From assembly GCF_017377795.1 (NCBI RefSeq), contig NZ_JAFRDR010000008.1, positions 186,001-250,000 on the forward strand: a stretch of DNA of 64,000 nucleotides. Direction: 5' to 3'. A program made the position numbers and the translations under genes. The stretch is from Williamsia soli. GTDB taxonomy: Bacteria > Actinomycetota > Actinomycetes > Mycobacteriales > Mycobacteriaceae. Shown here piece by piece: positions 39,163-48,225 of the stretch. Below the pieces are notes generated by a model. The model made no database searches. It was not told where the DNA came from and saw only the letters and a program-made list of their open reading frames with translations. The stretch's first letter is position 1, and each line of letters starts with the position of its first letter.

Positions 39163-39638
39163 GCGAGATGCTCCTCTGTCACAGGGACGGCGACAGCGGG
39201 CCGGCGCATCGTGTACGCGTCGGCACCGCTGGGCTGGTAATACCTCTTGCGCACACCGACCTGCTCGAAACCGTTGCGGCGGTACATCTCGATCGCCGTC
39301 TCGTTGTCCGTGCGGACCTCCAGGAACACTTCCGCGTGATGCCGGTCGGCGACCTCGAGCAGAGCCGTGAGGAGCTCGCGCCCGTGACCACGCCCCTGGT
39401 AGGCGGGATCGACTGCGATGGTATGGATTTCGCACTCGGGATGGTCGGAGGGACCCAGGACCGAGATCCCGGCGTATCCGATGAGCGTCTCGTCGTCGCG
39501 AACCGCGAAGTAATGATTGTGCGGGGCAAGCATCTCGCTGCGAAACGCCTCCGCGGGCCAGGGCGAGTCACCGGCAAATAGGAGTACCTCGAGTGCGGCG
39601 CAGCGCGCGGCGTCGCGGGGCGTCAGGTCACTGATCAC
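39159..39638 (-). CDS. rimI: Ribosomal-protein-S18-alanine N-acetyltransferase
   Basis: A 159-residue GNAT acetyltransferase. The acetyl-CoA loop is [21 protein letters not shown] (about 74-94), followed by [26 protein letters not shown] and [15 protein letters not shown], typical of RimI. It acetylates the N-terminal Ala of S18 in E. coli; in actinobacteria its targets are broader. The GTG start (39638) overlaps the tsaB stop, and its stop overlaps the tsaD start, so the three are coupled. Confidence 0.93.
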
Positions 39639-40294
39639 TTCTTACGATCCTTGAGTTCCACAGCGTCGGGACGGCGCAAATACAACGGCGTGAGCGGTCC
39701 CGGGACCACGCTCGCGACCAGGTTGGGCAACGCCACCTGCACCAGGCTCAGTGCCGTGGGCGCGCTCGCGGTGCGCACGGGGAGATCGAACAGCGCACTG
39801 TGGCCGGGCGAGCCGGCCACCGCGTCGATGTTCTCGCCGGCCAGATGTGCCGTCAACTCGCCGGGCGCCAGCACGTCCGGGCCGTGGGTGCGCACCCCAT
39901 CGACGAATCGAGCCCAGTAGACCTCGCGGCGCCGGGCGTCGGTGACGACGAGCAGCGACCGCACTTCGGGTTCTTGCAGCGCGATCGCGTCGAGGGAACA
40001 GACGCCGTGAACTCCGATTCCCAGGGCATCCCCGAATGCGGCTCCCGTCGCCAGTCCGACCCGCAAGCCGGTGAACGGACCCGGACCCTGACCGACGACG
40101 ACTGCGTCCAGGTCGGCGCGTGTCACCCCGGCCTCGGCGAGACACTCCAGAATCCGAGTGGTCAGGATTTCGGCATGGCCGCGGGTGGTCAGTTCTCTGC
40201 GCTCGGAACGGACGAGCGGACCGCTATCGTCGGTCACCTCGACGACCCCAGTGACGACCTCGGGAGTTGCGGTGTCGATCGCGAGCACAAGCAC
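39635..40294 (-). CDS. tsaB: t6A synthesis protein TsaB
   Basis: TsaB is the non-catalytic ASKHA partner of TsaD. From GTG 40294 it is 219 residues and begins with the family motif LVLAIDTATPEVV; an upstream open stretch lacks homology. Other conserved parts are TTRGHAEILTTRILECLAEAG, VVVGQGPGPFTGLRVGLATG and GVCSLDAIAL. Length is normal. It lies 91 bases downstream of tsaE with a hairpin between them, and is coupled to rimI. Confidence 0.94.
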   Translation of the reverse strand: MLVLAIDTATPEVVTGVVEVTDDSGPLVRSERRELTTRGHAEILTTRILECLAEAGVTRADLDAVVVGQGPGPFTGLRVGLATGAAFGDALGIGVHGVCSLDAIALQEPEVRSLLVVTDARRREVYWARFVDGVRTHGPDVLAPGELTAHLAGENIDAVAGSPGHSALFDLPVRTASAPTALSLVQVALPNLVASVVPGPLTPLYLRRPDAVELKDRKK

Positions 40295-40335
40295 GATCAG
40301 CCAGCCTACCCGCGCCCGCCCCGGTCCCCCATGAT

Positions 40336-40370
40336 GTGCCGTTCTGGCGAACGAAAGCCCAGGTCGGCAC
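40336..40370 (-). terminator. Hairpin between tsaE and tsaB
   Basis: GTGCCG ... CGGCAC form the outer stem and CTGG ... CCAG an inner stem, with a small internal loop, in the only sizeable gap of this operon (40295-40385). There is no T-run, so it is a weak terminator or attenuator at most. Confidence 0.4.
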
Positions 40371-40385
40371 CGCCACAACGACCCA

Positions 40386-40853
40386 TCATCGGGAGAGCCA
40401 GCCGTAGTCGACGGAGCGCTCATCCGTATCGAGGTCGCGGGTCAGCCGGACGAGCAGGTGTCGTCCGGCGAGCCGCTCGGCGACGCCCTCGCCCCATTCG
40501 ACGACGACCACCGAATCGGTGAGGTCGGTGTCGAGGTCGAGCGCATCGAGTTCATCCAGATCGCCGAGCCGGTAGGCATCGACGTGGATCATCGCCGGCC
40601 GGCCCGGTCCCCCGGACCGGTGCTCGCGCGCGATGATGAACGTGGGTGAGGTGATCCGGCCCTGCACCCCGAGGCCGGCCCCGATCCCCCGCGCCATCGC
40701 GGTCTTGCCTGCCCCCAATGGGCCGTCGAGTATCACGAGATCGCCGGCCGAGAGTTCCGCCGCGAGTTCTCGGCCGAAAGCCTCGGTGTCGTCGACGGTG
40801 GGTAACTGCCGACGATGTGGCAGGTCCTCCTGATGTCGCGGCTCGGAACTCAC
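40386..40853 (-). CDS. tsaE: tRNA t6A synthesis ATPase TsaE
   Basis: A 155-residue P-loop ATPase that drives turnover of the TsaBD complex. Walker A is GPLGAGKT at 44-51; ITSPTFIIAREH and MIHVDAYRLGDLDELDALDL are conserved family blocks, and VVVVEWGEGV is the Walker B-like strand. The GTG start overlaps the stop of the upstream hydrolase. Normal length. Confidence 0.95.
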   Translation of the reverse strand: MSSEPRHQEDLPHRRQLPTVDDTEAFGRELAAELSAGDLVILDGPLGAGKTAMARGIGAGLGVQGRITSPTFIIAREHRSGGPGRPAMIHVDAYRLGDLDELDALDLDTDLTDSVVVVEWGEGVAERLAGRHLLVRLTRDLDTDERSVDYGWLSR

Positions 40854-41899
40854 TGCCCGGCAACCCTCCGGACCAGCGCAGCGATCGCCGCGGTGATCAC
40901 CGCGGGGTTCTCCAGCATCACCATGTGCCCGCAGTCGGCCACCCCGACGAGCTCACACTTCGGGCTCAACTTGTTATGTAGTTCAACCGAGTTCGGCAAG
41001 GGCGTCACCTTGTCCTCGTACCCACAAGCCACCATCGTGTCGACCCCGGAGAGCACTGCCAGACCGGCCGTCTCGTCGTGCTCTTCGAGAGCTCGCAGGA
41101 AGTTGACGACGGTGTCGATCCGGGTGCGCTGGATCACCGACTCCACGAACTCGGCGACCGCCGGAGAATGGAACGTCGAACCGAAGCTGCCCGCGGTCAG
41201 CACCGGCGCCATCAGCAGCCTGGTCAGCCCGCGGCCTGCCTCCACCGCCCGGGGCGCTTGCCGCACGGAGAGCCGGAAAGCGTCGACGAGTGGGTTCTGG
41301 AGTCCGCGACCCAGGCCCGCCTCGGCGATGCCGTGCGCCGCGGATGCAACCAGCCCCACGCCGATCACCCTTGTACCGAACAACTCCGGACGTCTGCTCG
41401 CCAAAGCCATGATGGCCATACCGCCCATCGAATGCCCGACCAGGACGACCGGTCCCACAGGCACCACTGACCGCAGGACGGCTTCGAGGTCGGCAGCCAT
41501 CTGCGTGATGGTGCACGACTTGGGTGAGGCCTGCCCGGACTCGCCGTGGCCGCGGTGGTCGAAGAACACCATGCGTACGTCGTCACCCCACTGCGTGGCG
41601 AGGTCGCGGCGCTGGAAATGCCATGTCGACATTCGCAGGCAGAATCCGTGGACGAACACGACGGTCAATGGTGCATCCGAGGGTCCGACCTCCCGGACGG
41701 CCAGTGGCACACCGTCATCGGCGACGACGATACTCGCGTGGTCGTCGTAGATCAGACCGAAGTCCTCGATGGAGTTCGGATCCACAGACGTCGGTGCGCG
41801 ACGGGTGATCGAACGCACGGCAGCGCCGACCGCCAGGGCGCCGAGGGTCGCGACACCGGCGGATCCGGCCAAGATCTCGAGCCGTCCAGAACGTTCCAT
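40850..41899 (-). CDS. Alpha/beta hydrolase
   Basis: A 349-residue hydrolase with an N-terminal hydrophobic segment (LAGSAGVATLGALAVGAAV, residues about 10-28) that could anchor or export it. The oxyanion region is VVFVHGFCLRMSTWHF, the nucleophile elbow VLVGHSMGGMA (GxSxG) and the catalytic His lies in GVADCGHMVMLENP; ACGYEDKVTPL provides the acid. It directly follows alr (start one base after the alr stop) and overlaps tsaE. A homologous hydrolase sits in the alr-tsaE interval of many actinobacteria; its substrate is unknown. Confidence 0.9.
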   Translation of the reverse strand: MERSGRLEILAGSAGVATLGALAVGAAVRSITRRAPTSVDPNSIEDFGLIYDDHASIVVADDGVPLAVREVGPSDAPLTVVFVHGFCLRMSTWHFQRRDLATQWGDDVRMVFFDHRGHGESGQASPKSCTITQMAADLEAVLRSVVPVGPVVLVGHSMGGMAIMALASRRPELFGTRVIGVGLVASAAHGIAEAGLGRGLQNPLVDAFRLSVRQAPRAVEAGRGLTRLLMAPVLTAGSFGSTFHSPAVAEFVESVIQRTRIDTVVNFLRALEEHDETAGLAVLSGVDTMVACGYEDKVTPLPNSVELHNKLSPKCELVGVADCGHMVMLENPAVITAAIAALVRRVAGQ

Positions 41900-43078
41900 C
41901 TATGTCGCCCCGATGTCGTGGGTGCTGCGCGGGCGGGTGTCGGGGGTGCCTACGGGTTCGCTGCTGTACGTGCGGATCGTGCGACCCCGGATGCCGGATA
42001 CGATCTCGTAGTCGATGGACCCGATGGCCTCGGCCCAGTCCAGCGCGGTCGGTCCACCACCGGCACCCGTCCCGAACAGAATGGCCCGATCGCCTTCGGC
42101 GACACCACCACCGTCGGGTCCGACATCGACCACCATCTGGTCCATGCAGACACGGCCGACGCCGGGGAACCCGTGGCCGTTGATGTGCACCCGGAGTTGG
42201 TTGGACACCAGCCGTGGCACCCCGTCCGCGTAGCCGGCCGGCAGCAACGCGACAGTGGTATCTCGCGGCGCCACCCACGTGTGACTGTACGAAACCCCTT
42301 GCCCCGCTTTGATCTTTTTTACCGAGAGAACCTCGGCCGAGAGTGTCATGACCGGCACCAGCCCGAAGTCGCCGTACTCGGGTGCCGGAGAACGGCCGTA
42401 GACGGCGATGCCGGGCCGGACCAGGTCACGGGCGAGATCGGGTCTCATCAGCGTCGCCGCCGAGTTCGCGATGTGCTGCACCTGCGGACGCGCACCCACT
42501 CGAACCAGGTCGGCCACGGCCTCGTCGAAGCGCCGCGCCTGCAGGTCGTTCTCGGGATGCTGCGGTTCGTCTCCTCGTACCAGGTGGGTCATCGCACCGC
42601 GAAGGACGATCGATTGCTCGGCAACGGCTTTCGCCAGCCCGGCAGCGATCTCATCCCATTCCGCAGGCGCGACACCGTTGCGGGCCAGGCCGGTGTCGAT
42701 CTTGACCGTCACCGAGGCGCTTTGACCGACCACCCGGGCCGCGGCCACAACCGCGTCCAGTTGTCTGGGCGAGGAGACGCCGACCTGGACGTCGGCAGCG
42801 ATGGCTCCGGCGAAGTCGGAGCCTCGACTGTGCAGCCAGGCCAGGATGGGCGCGCTCACCCCGTCGCGGCGTACGGCCAGTGCCTCGTCGATCGTCGCCA
42901 CGCCGAGTTCGGCCGCGCCCGCCGCGAGGGCGGCTCGCGCCACCTGCACCGCGCCGTGTCCGTACCCGTCGGCCTTGACGACCGCCATCACCTGCGCAGT
43001 CGTGTGCGACCGCAAGATGTCGATGTTGTGGGCGACCGCAGAGAGATCGATGTGTGCCTCGAGCGCCGGAGAGTTCAT
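41900..43078 (-). CDS. alr: Alanine racemase
   Basis: Alr produces D-alanine for peptidoglycan with a PLP cofactor. The 392-residue enzyme shows the PLP lysine Lys35 in [42 protein letters not shown] and the catalytic tyrosine in [10 protein letters not shown] of the C-terminal barrel. Normal length. It overlaps the nnr gene by 4 bases and abuts the hydrolase gene, so wall D-alanine supply and t6A synthesis share one transcription unit. Confidence 0.97.
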   Translation of the reverse strand: MNSPALEAHIDLSAVAHNIDILRSHTTAQVMAVVKADGYGHGAVQVARAALAAGAAELGVATIDEALAVRRDGVSAPILAWLHSRGSDFAGAIAADVQVGVSSPRQLDAVVAAARVVGQSASVTVKIDTGLARNGVAPAEWDEIAAGLAKAVAEQSIVLRGAMTHLVRGDEPQHPENDLQARRFDEAVADLVRVGARPQVQHIANSAATLMRPDLARDLVRPGIAVYGRSPAPEYGDFGLVPVMTLSAEVLSVKKIKAGQGVSYSHTWVAPRDTTVALLPAGYADGVPRLVSNQLRVHINGHGFPGVGRVCMDQMVVDVGPDGGGVAEGDRAILFGTGAGGGPTALDWAEAIGSIDYEIVSGIRGRTIRTYSSEPVGTPDTRPRSTHDIGAT

Positions 43079-44556
43079 CGCTTGTCATCTTCCCATCCGG
43101 TCGGGCCGGCGTCGCGGGTCCGCTCGACGAGCAACGTGCGCAGCGTCGGTGATACTGCGCGCACCAGCGCCGATGCCCCGATCGGGGCAGCCCCTGTGGT
43201 ATTCGACATCGATCCCGCGGACGCGGTGATCGCGGCACGGGCATGCACCCGCGCTGCGGCGGCGGCGGCGAGGGGGGCCGCGATACCGGCGGCGAGCAGG
43301 CTGCCCGCGATGCCGGAGAGCACGTCGCCCGCGCCGGCACTCGCAGCCCACGAGGATTGTGCGTCGTTGACCAGCACGTCTCCGTCCGGTGAGGCGATCA
43401 GGGTGGCCCGGCCCTTGAGCAGCACCGTCACGCCCAATTCGGCGGCGAGTCCGCGCACGGCCCCCACCCGGTCCGCACCCACCTCGGCGCCGGTGAGACG
43501 GGCGAACTCCCCCGCATGCGGGGTGAGCAGCGTCGGCGCGCTGCGGCCGACGACGAGCTCCCGATGCTGCGCCAGCAACGTCAGGCCATCGGCGTCGATG
43601 AGGACCGGCACATCGGTGTCCAACACGTGCCGCAGTCGCCGCAATCCGGCGTCTTCGGTACCTGCACCGGGCCCGACCACCCAGGCCTGCACCTTGCCCG
43701 CATCTTCGGGTTCTTCGGTCGCGATCACCTCAGGATAGTGCGAAAGGACTTGTGGCCCTGCAGCACCGGCGTACCGGACCATGCCGGATGTAGCCGAGAC
43801 CGCTGCGCCGCTACACAACACGCCGGCTCCCGGATACCGCGCCGACCCCGCGACGATGCCGACCACACCCTGGCTGTACTTGTCGTCCGTCGGTCCGGGA
43901 AGAGGCCACAGCCGCGCGACCTCGTCGTCGGTCAGCTGTCGCAGCGTCGGCTCGTGCGCCGTGATTCCGATGTCTGCCAACACTGTTCGACCGCACTGCG
44001 GTGCCGCGAGTACATGTGCGATCCGGAACGCCCCGAAGGTGACGGTGACCGCGGCACGGACGGCGGGGGCGTTGACCTGACCGGTGTCCGCGTCGACCCC
44101 GGACGGCAGGTCCACCGACACGACCGGCACAGTCAATGACTCGACGAGGGCGGCAGCCGCGGGCCGCAGAGGTCCTCTACCACTGAGGCCGACGATTCCG
44201 TCGATCACGAGATCAAGTCCGGCAGAGAATGTCTCGACGACGCGTCCACCGGCGCGCCGGAAGCTCTTCAGCCCGGCGGCGTGCGTCCGCTCACCGCCGA
44301 GCAGAATCGCCTCGACATGGACCCCGCGGCGCCGGAGCATCGCTGCCGCGTGCAGCGCGTCGCCACCGTTGTCGCCGGCACCCGCCAGTACACCGACACA
44401 ACGACCATAACAACCACCGTTGCGCGTACGTAGTTCCGCGGCAACGACATCGGCGACGGCGTGGGCCGCCCGACCCATCAGCACACCGCGTTCGAGCAGG
44501 TCCCCGGTCGCCTCTTCGGCGGCCCGGATCTGCTCGGCACTGAAGTAACCGATCAT
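43075..44556 (-). CDS. nnr: Bifunctional NAD(P)H-hydrate epimerase/ADP-dependent dehydratase
   Basis: This enzyme repairs hydrated NADH/NADPH. The 493 residues hold an N-terminal YjeF_N epimerase domain ([46 protein letters not shown]; about 1-210) and a C-terminal ribokinase-like dehydratase domain ([48 protein letters not shown]). The fusion is the usual bacterial form. It lies 17 bases after glmS on the same strand and overlaps alr. Confidence 0.95.
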   Translation of the reverse strand: MIGYFSAEQIRAAEEATGDLLERGVLMGRAAHAVADVVAAELRTRNGGCYGRCVGVLAGAGDNGGDALHAAAMLRRRGVHVEAILLGGERTHAAGLKSFRRAGGRVVETFSAGLDLVIDGIVGLSGRGPLRPAAAALVESLTVPVVSVDLPSGVDADTGQVNAPAVRAAVTVTFGAFRIAHVLAAPQCGRTVLADIGITAHEPTLRQLTDDEVARLWPLPGPTDDKYSQGVVGIVAGSARYPGAGVLCSGAAVSATSGMVRYAGAAGPQVLSHYPEVIATEEPEDAGKVQAWVVGPGAGTEDAGLRRLRHVLDTDVPVLIDADGLTLLAQHRELVVGRSAPTLLTPHAGEFARLTGAEVGADRVGAVRGLAAELGVTVLLKGRATLIASPDGDVLVNDAQSSWAASAGAGDVLSGIAGSLLAAGIAAPLAAAAAARVHARAAITASAGSMSNTTGAAPIGASALVRAVSPTLRTLLVERTRDAGPTGWEDDKR

Positions 44557-44573
44557 GGTCTGTGGTCGCGCCC

Positions 44574-46436
44574 TTACTCGACGGTGACGGACTTGGCCAG
44601 GTTTCGCGGCTTGTCCACGTCGTAACCCCTGGCCTGGGCCACCGCGGCGGCAAAGACCTGCAGCGGCACCGTGGACACCAGAGGCTGCAGCAGGGTGGGT
44701 ACCTGCGGGATCCGGATCAGGTGGTCAGCAACGTCGAGCACGGTGTCGTCACCGTCCTCGGCAATGACGATCGTGGTCGCACCACGCGCCTGGATCTCGC
44801 GGATGTTGCTGACCATCTTCGAGTGCAGCACCGCTCTGCCCGTGGGCGACGGCATGACGATGATGACCGGGAGGTTGTCTTCGATCAGAGCGATGGGACC
44901 GTGCTTGAGCTCGCCCGCAGCGAATCCCTCGGCGTGCATGTACGCCAGTTCTTTGAGTTTCAGCGCACCCTCGAGTGCCACGGGGTAACCCACGTGCCGC
45001 CCCAGGAAGAGGACTGTGGGGCTGGCGCTCAGGGAGCGAGCCAATTCCCGAACCGGTTCGACCGTCTCGAGCACCTTCTCGACAGCGGCCGGCATTGCCT
45101 CGAGGGCAGCGAACTCGCGGGCGACCTCATCCGGGTACTTGGTTCCGCGCGCCTGTGCCAGCGCCAGCCCGACGAGGTACGTCGCGGTGATCTGCGCCAA
45201 GAAGCACTTTGTCGACGCGACACCGATCTCGGGCCCGGCGTGGGTGTAGAGCACCGCGTCGGACTCGCGCGGAATCTGGGCCCCGTTGGTGTTACAGATC
45301 GCCAGGACACGAGCCTTCTGCTCTTTCGCGTGCCGAACGGCCTCCAAGGTGTCTGCCGTCTCACCCGACTGCGAGATGGCGACCACCAAGGTCGAGCGGT
45401 CCAGAACCGGGTCGCGATACCGGAACTCGCTGGCCAGTTCGACCTCGACGGGGAGCCTCGTCCAGTGCTCTATGGCGTACTTCGACAGCAATCCGGCGTG
45501 ATAGGCGGTGCCGCAGGCAACGACGAAGATCTTGTCGATGTCGCGCAGGTCCTCATCGGTCAGGCGCTGCTCGTCGAGGATGATCCGCCCGTTCTCGAAG
45601 TGCCCGAGCAGGGTGTCGGCGAGCGCCTGCGGCTGCTCGGCGATCTCTTTGAGCATGAAATAGTCGTAGCCACCTTTTTCGGCGGCGGCGAGGTCCCAGT
45701 CGATGTGAAAGGGCCTGCCGGGCTCGGCATTGCCCGTGAAGTCGGTGATCTTGTAGGTGTCGGCCGTGATCACCACCACCTGGTCTTGACCGAGCTCCAC
45801 CGCTTCGCGGGTGTGTTCGATGAACGCGGCGACGTCCGAGCCGACGAACATCTCGTTCTCCCCGACGCCGACGACCAATGGTGTCGAGCGCCGGGCTGCG
45901 ACGATCGTGTCGGCGTGATCGGCATGGGTGAAGACGAGCGTGAACGCGCCCTCGAGCCGGCCCAGCACTGCGTAGGCACTGCCGACGAAGTCACCCGCGG
46001 TAGGACCCGACGCGTACTGAAGGGCCATCAGGTGGACCGCTACCTCTGTGTCGGTGTCGGAGCTGAACTCGATACCGGCCTGTTCGACCTCGCTGCGCAA
46101 TGCTGCGAAGTTCTCGATGATCCCGTTGTGGACGACGGCGATTTTGCCGTCAATGCTGGTGTGAGGATGGGCATTGCGGTCGGTGGGGCGACCGTGGGTG
46201 GCCCATCGGGTGTGCCCCATGCCGGTCGTACCGGCAAACGCGTCTCGGCCAAGGGTGGCGAGTTCCTTGTCGAGGTTCTCGAGCCGCCCGGCCTTCTTCT
46301 CCACCGCGGTGTGTCCGGCCCCGTCGAGAATGGCGACGCCGGCCGAGTCGTACCCGCGGTATTCCATCCGTCGCAGTGCCTCGACAACAATCTCGAGAGC
46401 ATCGCGTTTGCCCACGTATCCGACGATTCCACACAT
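44574..46436 (-). CDS. glmS: Glutamine-fructose-6-phosphate aminotransferase (isomerising)
   Basis: GlmS makes glucosamine-6-phosphate, the first amino sugar for peptidoglycan. The true start is ATG 46436, giving an N-terminal Cys after Met removal (MCGIVGYVG) as the amidotransferase nucleophile; upstream in-frame codons should be ignored. The 620 residues contain GHTRWATHG, HNGIIENFAALR, then two SIS domains (ACGTAYHAG, SQSGETADT, GRHVGYPVALEGALKLKE) and the terminal NLAKSVTVE. No glmS ribozyme is expected in actinobacteria and none is visible. Confidence 0.97.
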   Translation of the reverse strand: MCGIVGYVGKRDALEIVVEALRRMEYRGYDSAGVAILDGAGHTAVEKKAGRLENLDKELATLGRDAFAGTTGMGHTRWATHGRPTDRNAHPHTSIDGKIAVVHNGIIENFAALRSEVEQAGIEFSSDTDTEVAVHLMALQYASGPTAGDFVGSAYAVLGRLEGAFTLVFTHADHADTIVAARRSTPLVVGVGENEMFVGSDVAAFIEHTREAVELGQDQVVVITADTYKITDFTGNAEPGRPFHIDWDLAAAEKGGYDYFMLKEIAEQPQALADTLLGHFENGRIILDEQRLTDEDLRDIDKIFVVACGTAYHAGLLSKYAIEHWTRLPVEVELASEFRYRDPVLDRSTLVVAISQSGETADTLEAVRHAKEQKARVLAICNTNGAQIPRESDAVLYTHAGPEIGVASTKCFLAQITATYLVGLALAQARGTKYPDEVAREFAALEAMPAAVEKVLETVEPVRELARSLSASPTVLFLGRHVGYPVALEGALKLKELAYMHAEGFAAGELKHGPIALIEDNLPVIIVMPSPTGRAVLHSKMVSNIREIQARGATTIVIAEDGDDTVLDVADHLIRIPQVPTLLQPLVSTVPLQVFAAAVAQARGYDVDKPRNLAKSVTVE

Positions 46437-46508
46437 AGTGCTACAGGGTACTTGCCGACTTCGGCAGGACAGAATCTTCAAACGTCAGCACGAAGTTCGT
46501 CATTCGAG

Positions 46509-46538
46509 ATGACACGAAATGACGTTGTGGGCTACAGT
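46509..46538 (+). promoter_or_regulatory. Promoter of the tRNA-like transcript
   Basis: ATGACA (46509-46514) and TACAGT (46533-46538) with an 18-base spacer form a near-consensus promoter 70-110 bases from the glmS start and pointing away from it. Transcription would begin near 46545 and run through two small perfect hairpins (GAACTC-TTG-GAGTTC at 46543-46557 and GGGC-CAGA-GCCC) into the tRNA-like element. Confidence 0.6.
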
Positions 46539-46582
46539 GAGCGAACTCTTGGAGTTCACGGGCCAGAGCCCGCGAGAGTCGA

Positions 46583-46638
46583 GGGGGATGCGTCGGTTGG
46601 GACGCCATCGATACGTTCGATCCGTATGTCCTCCACCA
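46583..46638 (+). ncRNA. Putative anticodon-less tRNA-like RNA with alanine identity (G3-U70, ACCA)
   Basis: The segment can fold as a 56-nt tRNA without an anticodon arm. GGGGGAT (46583-46589) pairs with GTCCTCC (46628-46634) as a 7-bp acceptor stem whose third pair is G-U, followed by discriminator A and an encoded CCA. GCGTC-GGTTGG-GACGC (46590-46605) makes a D-arm-like hairpin with a GG-containing loop. ATACG-TTCGATC-CGTAT (46611-46627) is a fully canonical T-arm, including the G53-C61 closing pair. G3-U70 and A73 are the classic alanyl-tRNA synthetase identity elements. It lies between its own promoter and an intrinsic terminator, upstream of an aminoacyl-lipid synthase operon and an AlaRS-like gene. 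Not a canonical tRNA; tmRNA is far longer. Confidence 0.55.
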
Positions 46639-46670
46639 CCGGTGGTCAGTGATCCACCACAGTCGGCGTC

Positions 46671-46703
46671 AAACGTCCACCGAATTTCGGTGGACGTTTT
46701 TTT
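46671..46703 (+). terminator. Strong intrinsic terminator of the tRNA-like transcript
   Basis: A 12-bp stem (AAACGTCCACCG with CGGTGGACGTTT, loop AATTT) is followed directly by seven T residues on the plus strand only. No protein gene on the plus strand ends here, so it must terminate or attenuate an RNA begun near 46545. The upstream CGGTGG at 46640-46645 could pair with CCACCG of the left arm, which would allow an antiterminator. The rest of the 396-base gap 46437-46832 (46704-46832) is the leader of the esterase gene. Confidence 0.9.
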
Positions 46704-46832
46704 GGCGTTTAGCCAGGTCGCCCCATCGTCGGCAATTGCGCCATTTCCCTTCTGTAACCAGGTATTCCGCGCTGTTAGCCGGTACCTTTTTCCTGCAGGC
46801 TCATCGACGACCAAGGGCACCGAAGGACACCA

Positions 46833-48119
46833 ATGAACTGGCTGTGGGAAACATCGGTGCTCGACGGCTGGGTGCCGTGGACCATTCTGATCCTGGGAAT
46901 CCTGGGATTGGCATGGCTGATCCTGCTGTTCCAGAAGGTTTACCTCCTGTACGTGGTCCCACTGGCGGCAGTCGTGGCGATACTGCTGGTGATTCTGGCC
47001 AAATGGCTCATCGAAGACGTGTGGAAGCTGTTCTCCGACCCGATACCGCTCAACTGCTACATCTGGGGCGGACTCGCAGTGTTCGCGATCCTCCTCCTCG
47101 TTCCCCGGCTCATCCGAGGTAGCGGCGTCTTCGGCCGGATCATCACGGTGCTGGCCACCGTCTTTGCCGTGACGATGGCTTTTTCGCAGATCAATGAACA
47201 TTTCAGTGAGTACCCGACGGTCGGGTCCGTGTTCGGGATCAACAACGTCAAGACGATCTCTCTCGAGGAAGCCCGAAACAACGACATCAAGACCGTCGAA
47301 CTGAGTCAATGGAAGAAGCCGAGCAGCCTTCCCGGCGGGGGCGCCGTCATCACCGCCCCGATTCCTGGCACGACCTCGAATTTCAACGCCCGGCCCGCCA
47401 AGATCTATCTACCGCCCGCCTACTTCACCGAACCGCGTCCCTTGCTCCCGGTGCTGGTCCTGATGGCCGGGCAACCCGGCTCACCCGAGGATTGGCTCGT
47501 CGGCGGTCGCCTCACCCAGACCATGGACCAATACGCCGGCGCCAACGAAGGACTGTCCCCTGTCGTGGTGGTCGCCGATGCCACCGGCGACGAACTCGCC
47601 AATCCGCTCTGTATGGACTCCAAACTCGGCAACGTGGCGGCGTACCTCGCCAAAGACGTCCCGGACTGGACGAAGGGAAACCTGCAGGTCGACTCCGACC
47701 CCAAGGCCTGGGCGATCGGCGGACTCTCGTACGGCGGCACGTGTTCGCTTCAGATGACCACCAACTACCCCGAGATCTACCCGACATTCCTCGACATGTC
47801 CGGGCAGCTCGAGCCGACCCTCGGTGATCGCAAACGCACCGTCGACCAGGCCTTCGGTGGCGACTCGGCGAAGTTCACCGCCGTCAATCCGATGGACATC
47901 ATGAAGACCAAGCAGTTCCCGGGAGTCGCGGGCGCATTCGTCGTCGGTAAGGACGACGCCGAGTACCGGCCAGGCCTGACCCAGGTGTTCCAGGCAGCGC
48001 AGGCGGCGGGGATGGACGTCCATTTCGACACCGTTCCAGGAGGACATTCGTTCGCCGTGTGGTCCGCTGGACTCAAACTCGAGATGCCATGGCTCGGCAA
48101 ACGCCTGGGTTTGCCGTGA
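46833..48119 (+). CDS. Membrane-anchored alpha/beta esterase
   Basis: A 428-residue protein starting at ATG 46833 behind GAAGGA. About four hydrophobic helices occupy residues 12-135 (WTILILGILGLAWLILLF, LLYVVPLAAVVAILLVILA, WGGLAVFAILLLVP, IITVLATVFAVTMAF), and the rest is an esterase-D/antigen-85-like alpha/beta hydrolase with nucleophile GGLSYGGTCSL, KIYLPPAYF and a catalytic His in VPGGHSF. The catalytic domain is predicted outside the cytoplasm. The downstream gene encodes an aminoacyl-lipid synthase; aminoacyl-phosphatidylglycerol hydrolases are paired with such synthases in other bacteria, so removal of the amino acid from the lipid is a reasonable inference. Mycolate-related esterase activity is the alternative. 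Confidence 0.82.
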   Translation: MNWLWETSVLDGWVPWTILILGILGLAWLILLFQKVYLLYVVPLAAVVAILLVILAKWLIEDVWKLFSDPIPLNCYIWGGLAVFAILLLVPRLIRGSGVFGRIITVLATVFAVTMAFSQINEHFSEYPTVGSVFGINNVKTISLEEARNNDIKTVELSQWKKPSSLPGGGAVITAPIPGTTSNFNARPAKIYLPPAYFTEPRPLLPVLVLMAGQPGSPEDWLVGGRLTQTMDQYAGANEGLSPVVVVADATGDELANPLCMDSKLGNVAAYLAKDVPDWTKGNLQVDSDPKAWAIGGLSYGGTCSLQMTTNYPEIYPTFLDMSGQLEPTLGDRKRTVDQAFGGDSAKFTAVNPMDIMKTKQFPGVAGAFVVGKDDAEYRPGLTQVFQAAQAAGMDVHFDTVPGGHSFAVWSAGLKLEMPWLGKRLGLP

Positions 48120-48225
48120 ACTGGGCAATAATTCTGTTCACAAGCGACATTTCGCACACCGCTCGCACACTCACCCCGCACAGCGAGACACAGCTCGCAC
48201 GTCCGGCAACGAACGAAAGGCGCCG

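Noticed and set aside
46437-46832. glmS ribozyme or riboswitch for glmS
   Set aside because: The structured RNA is on the strand opposite to glmS and has its own promoter and terminator; no glmS-ribozyme-like core is seen.
46500-47309. A 269-codon minus-strand frame opposite the esterase gene and its leader
   Set aside because: Its composition (His/Asp/Arg-rich, no family pattern) is that of antisense shadow; the plus strand has the recognisable esterase with a good ribosome site.
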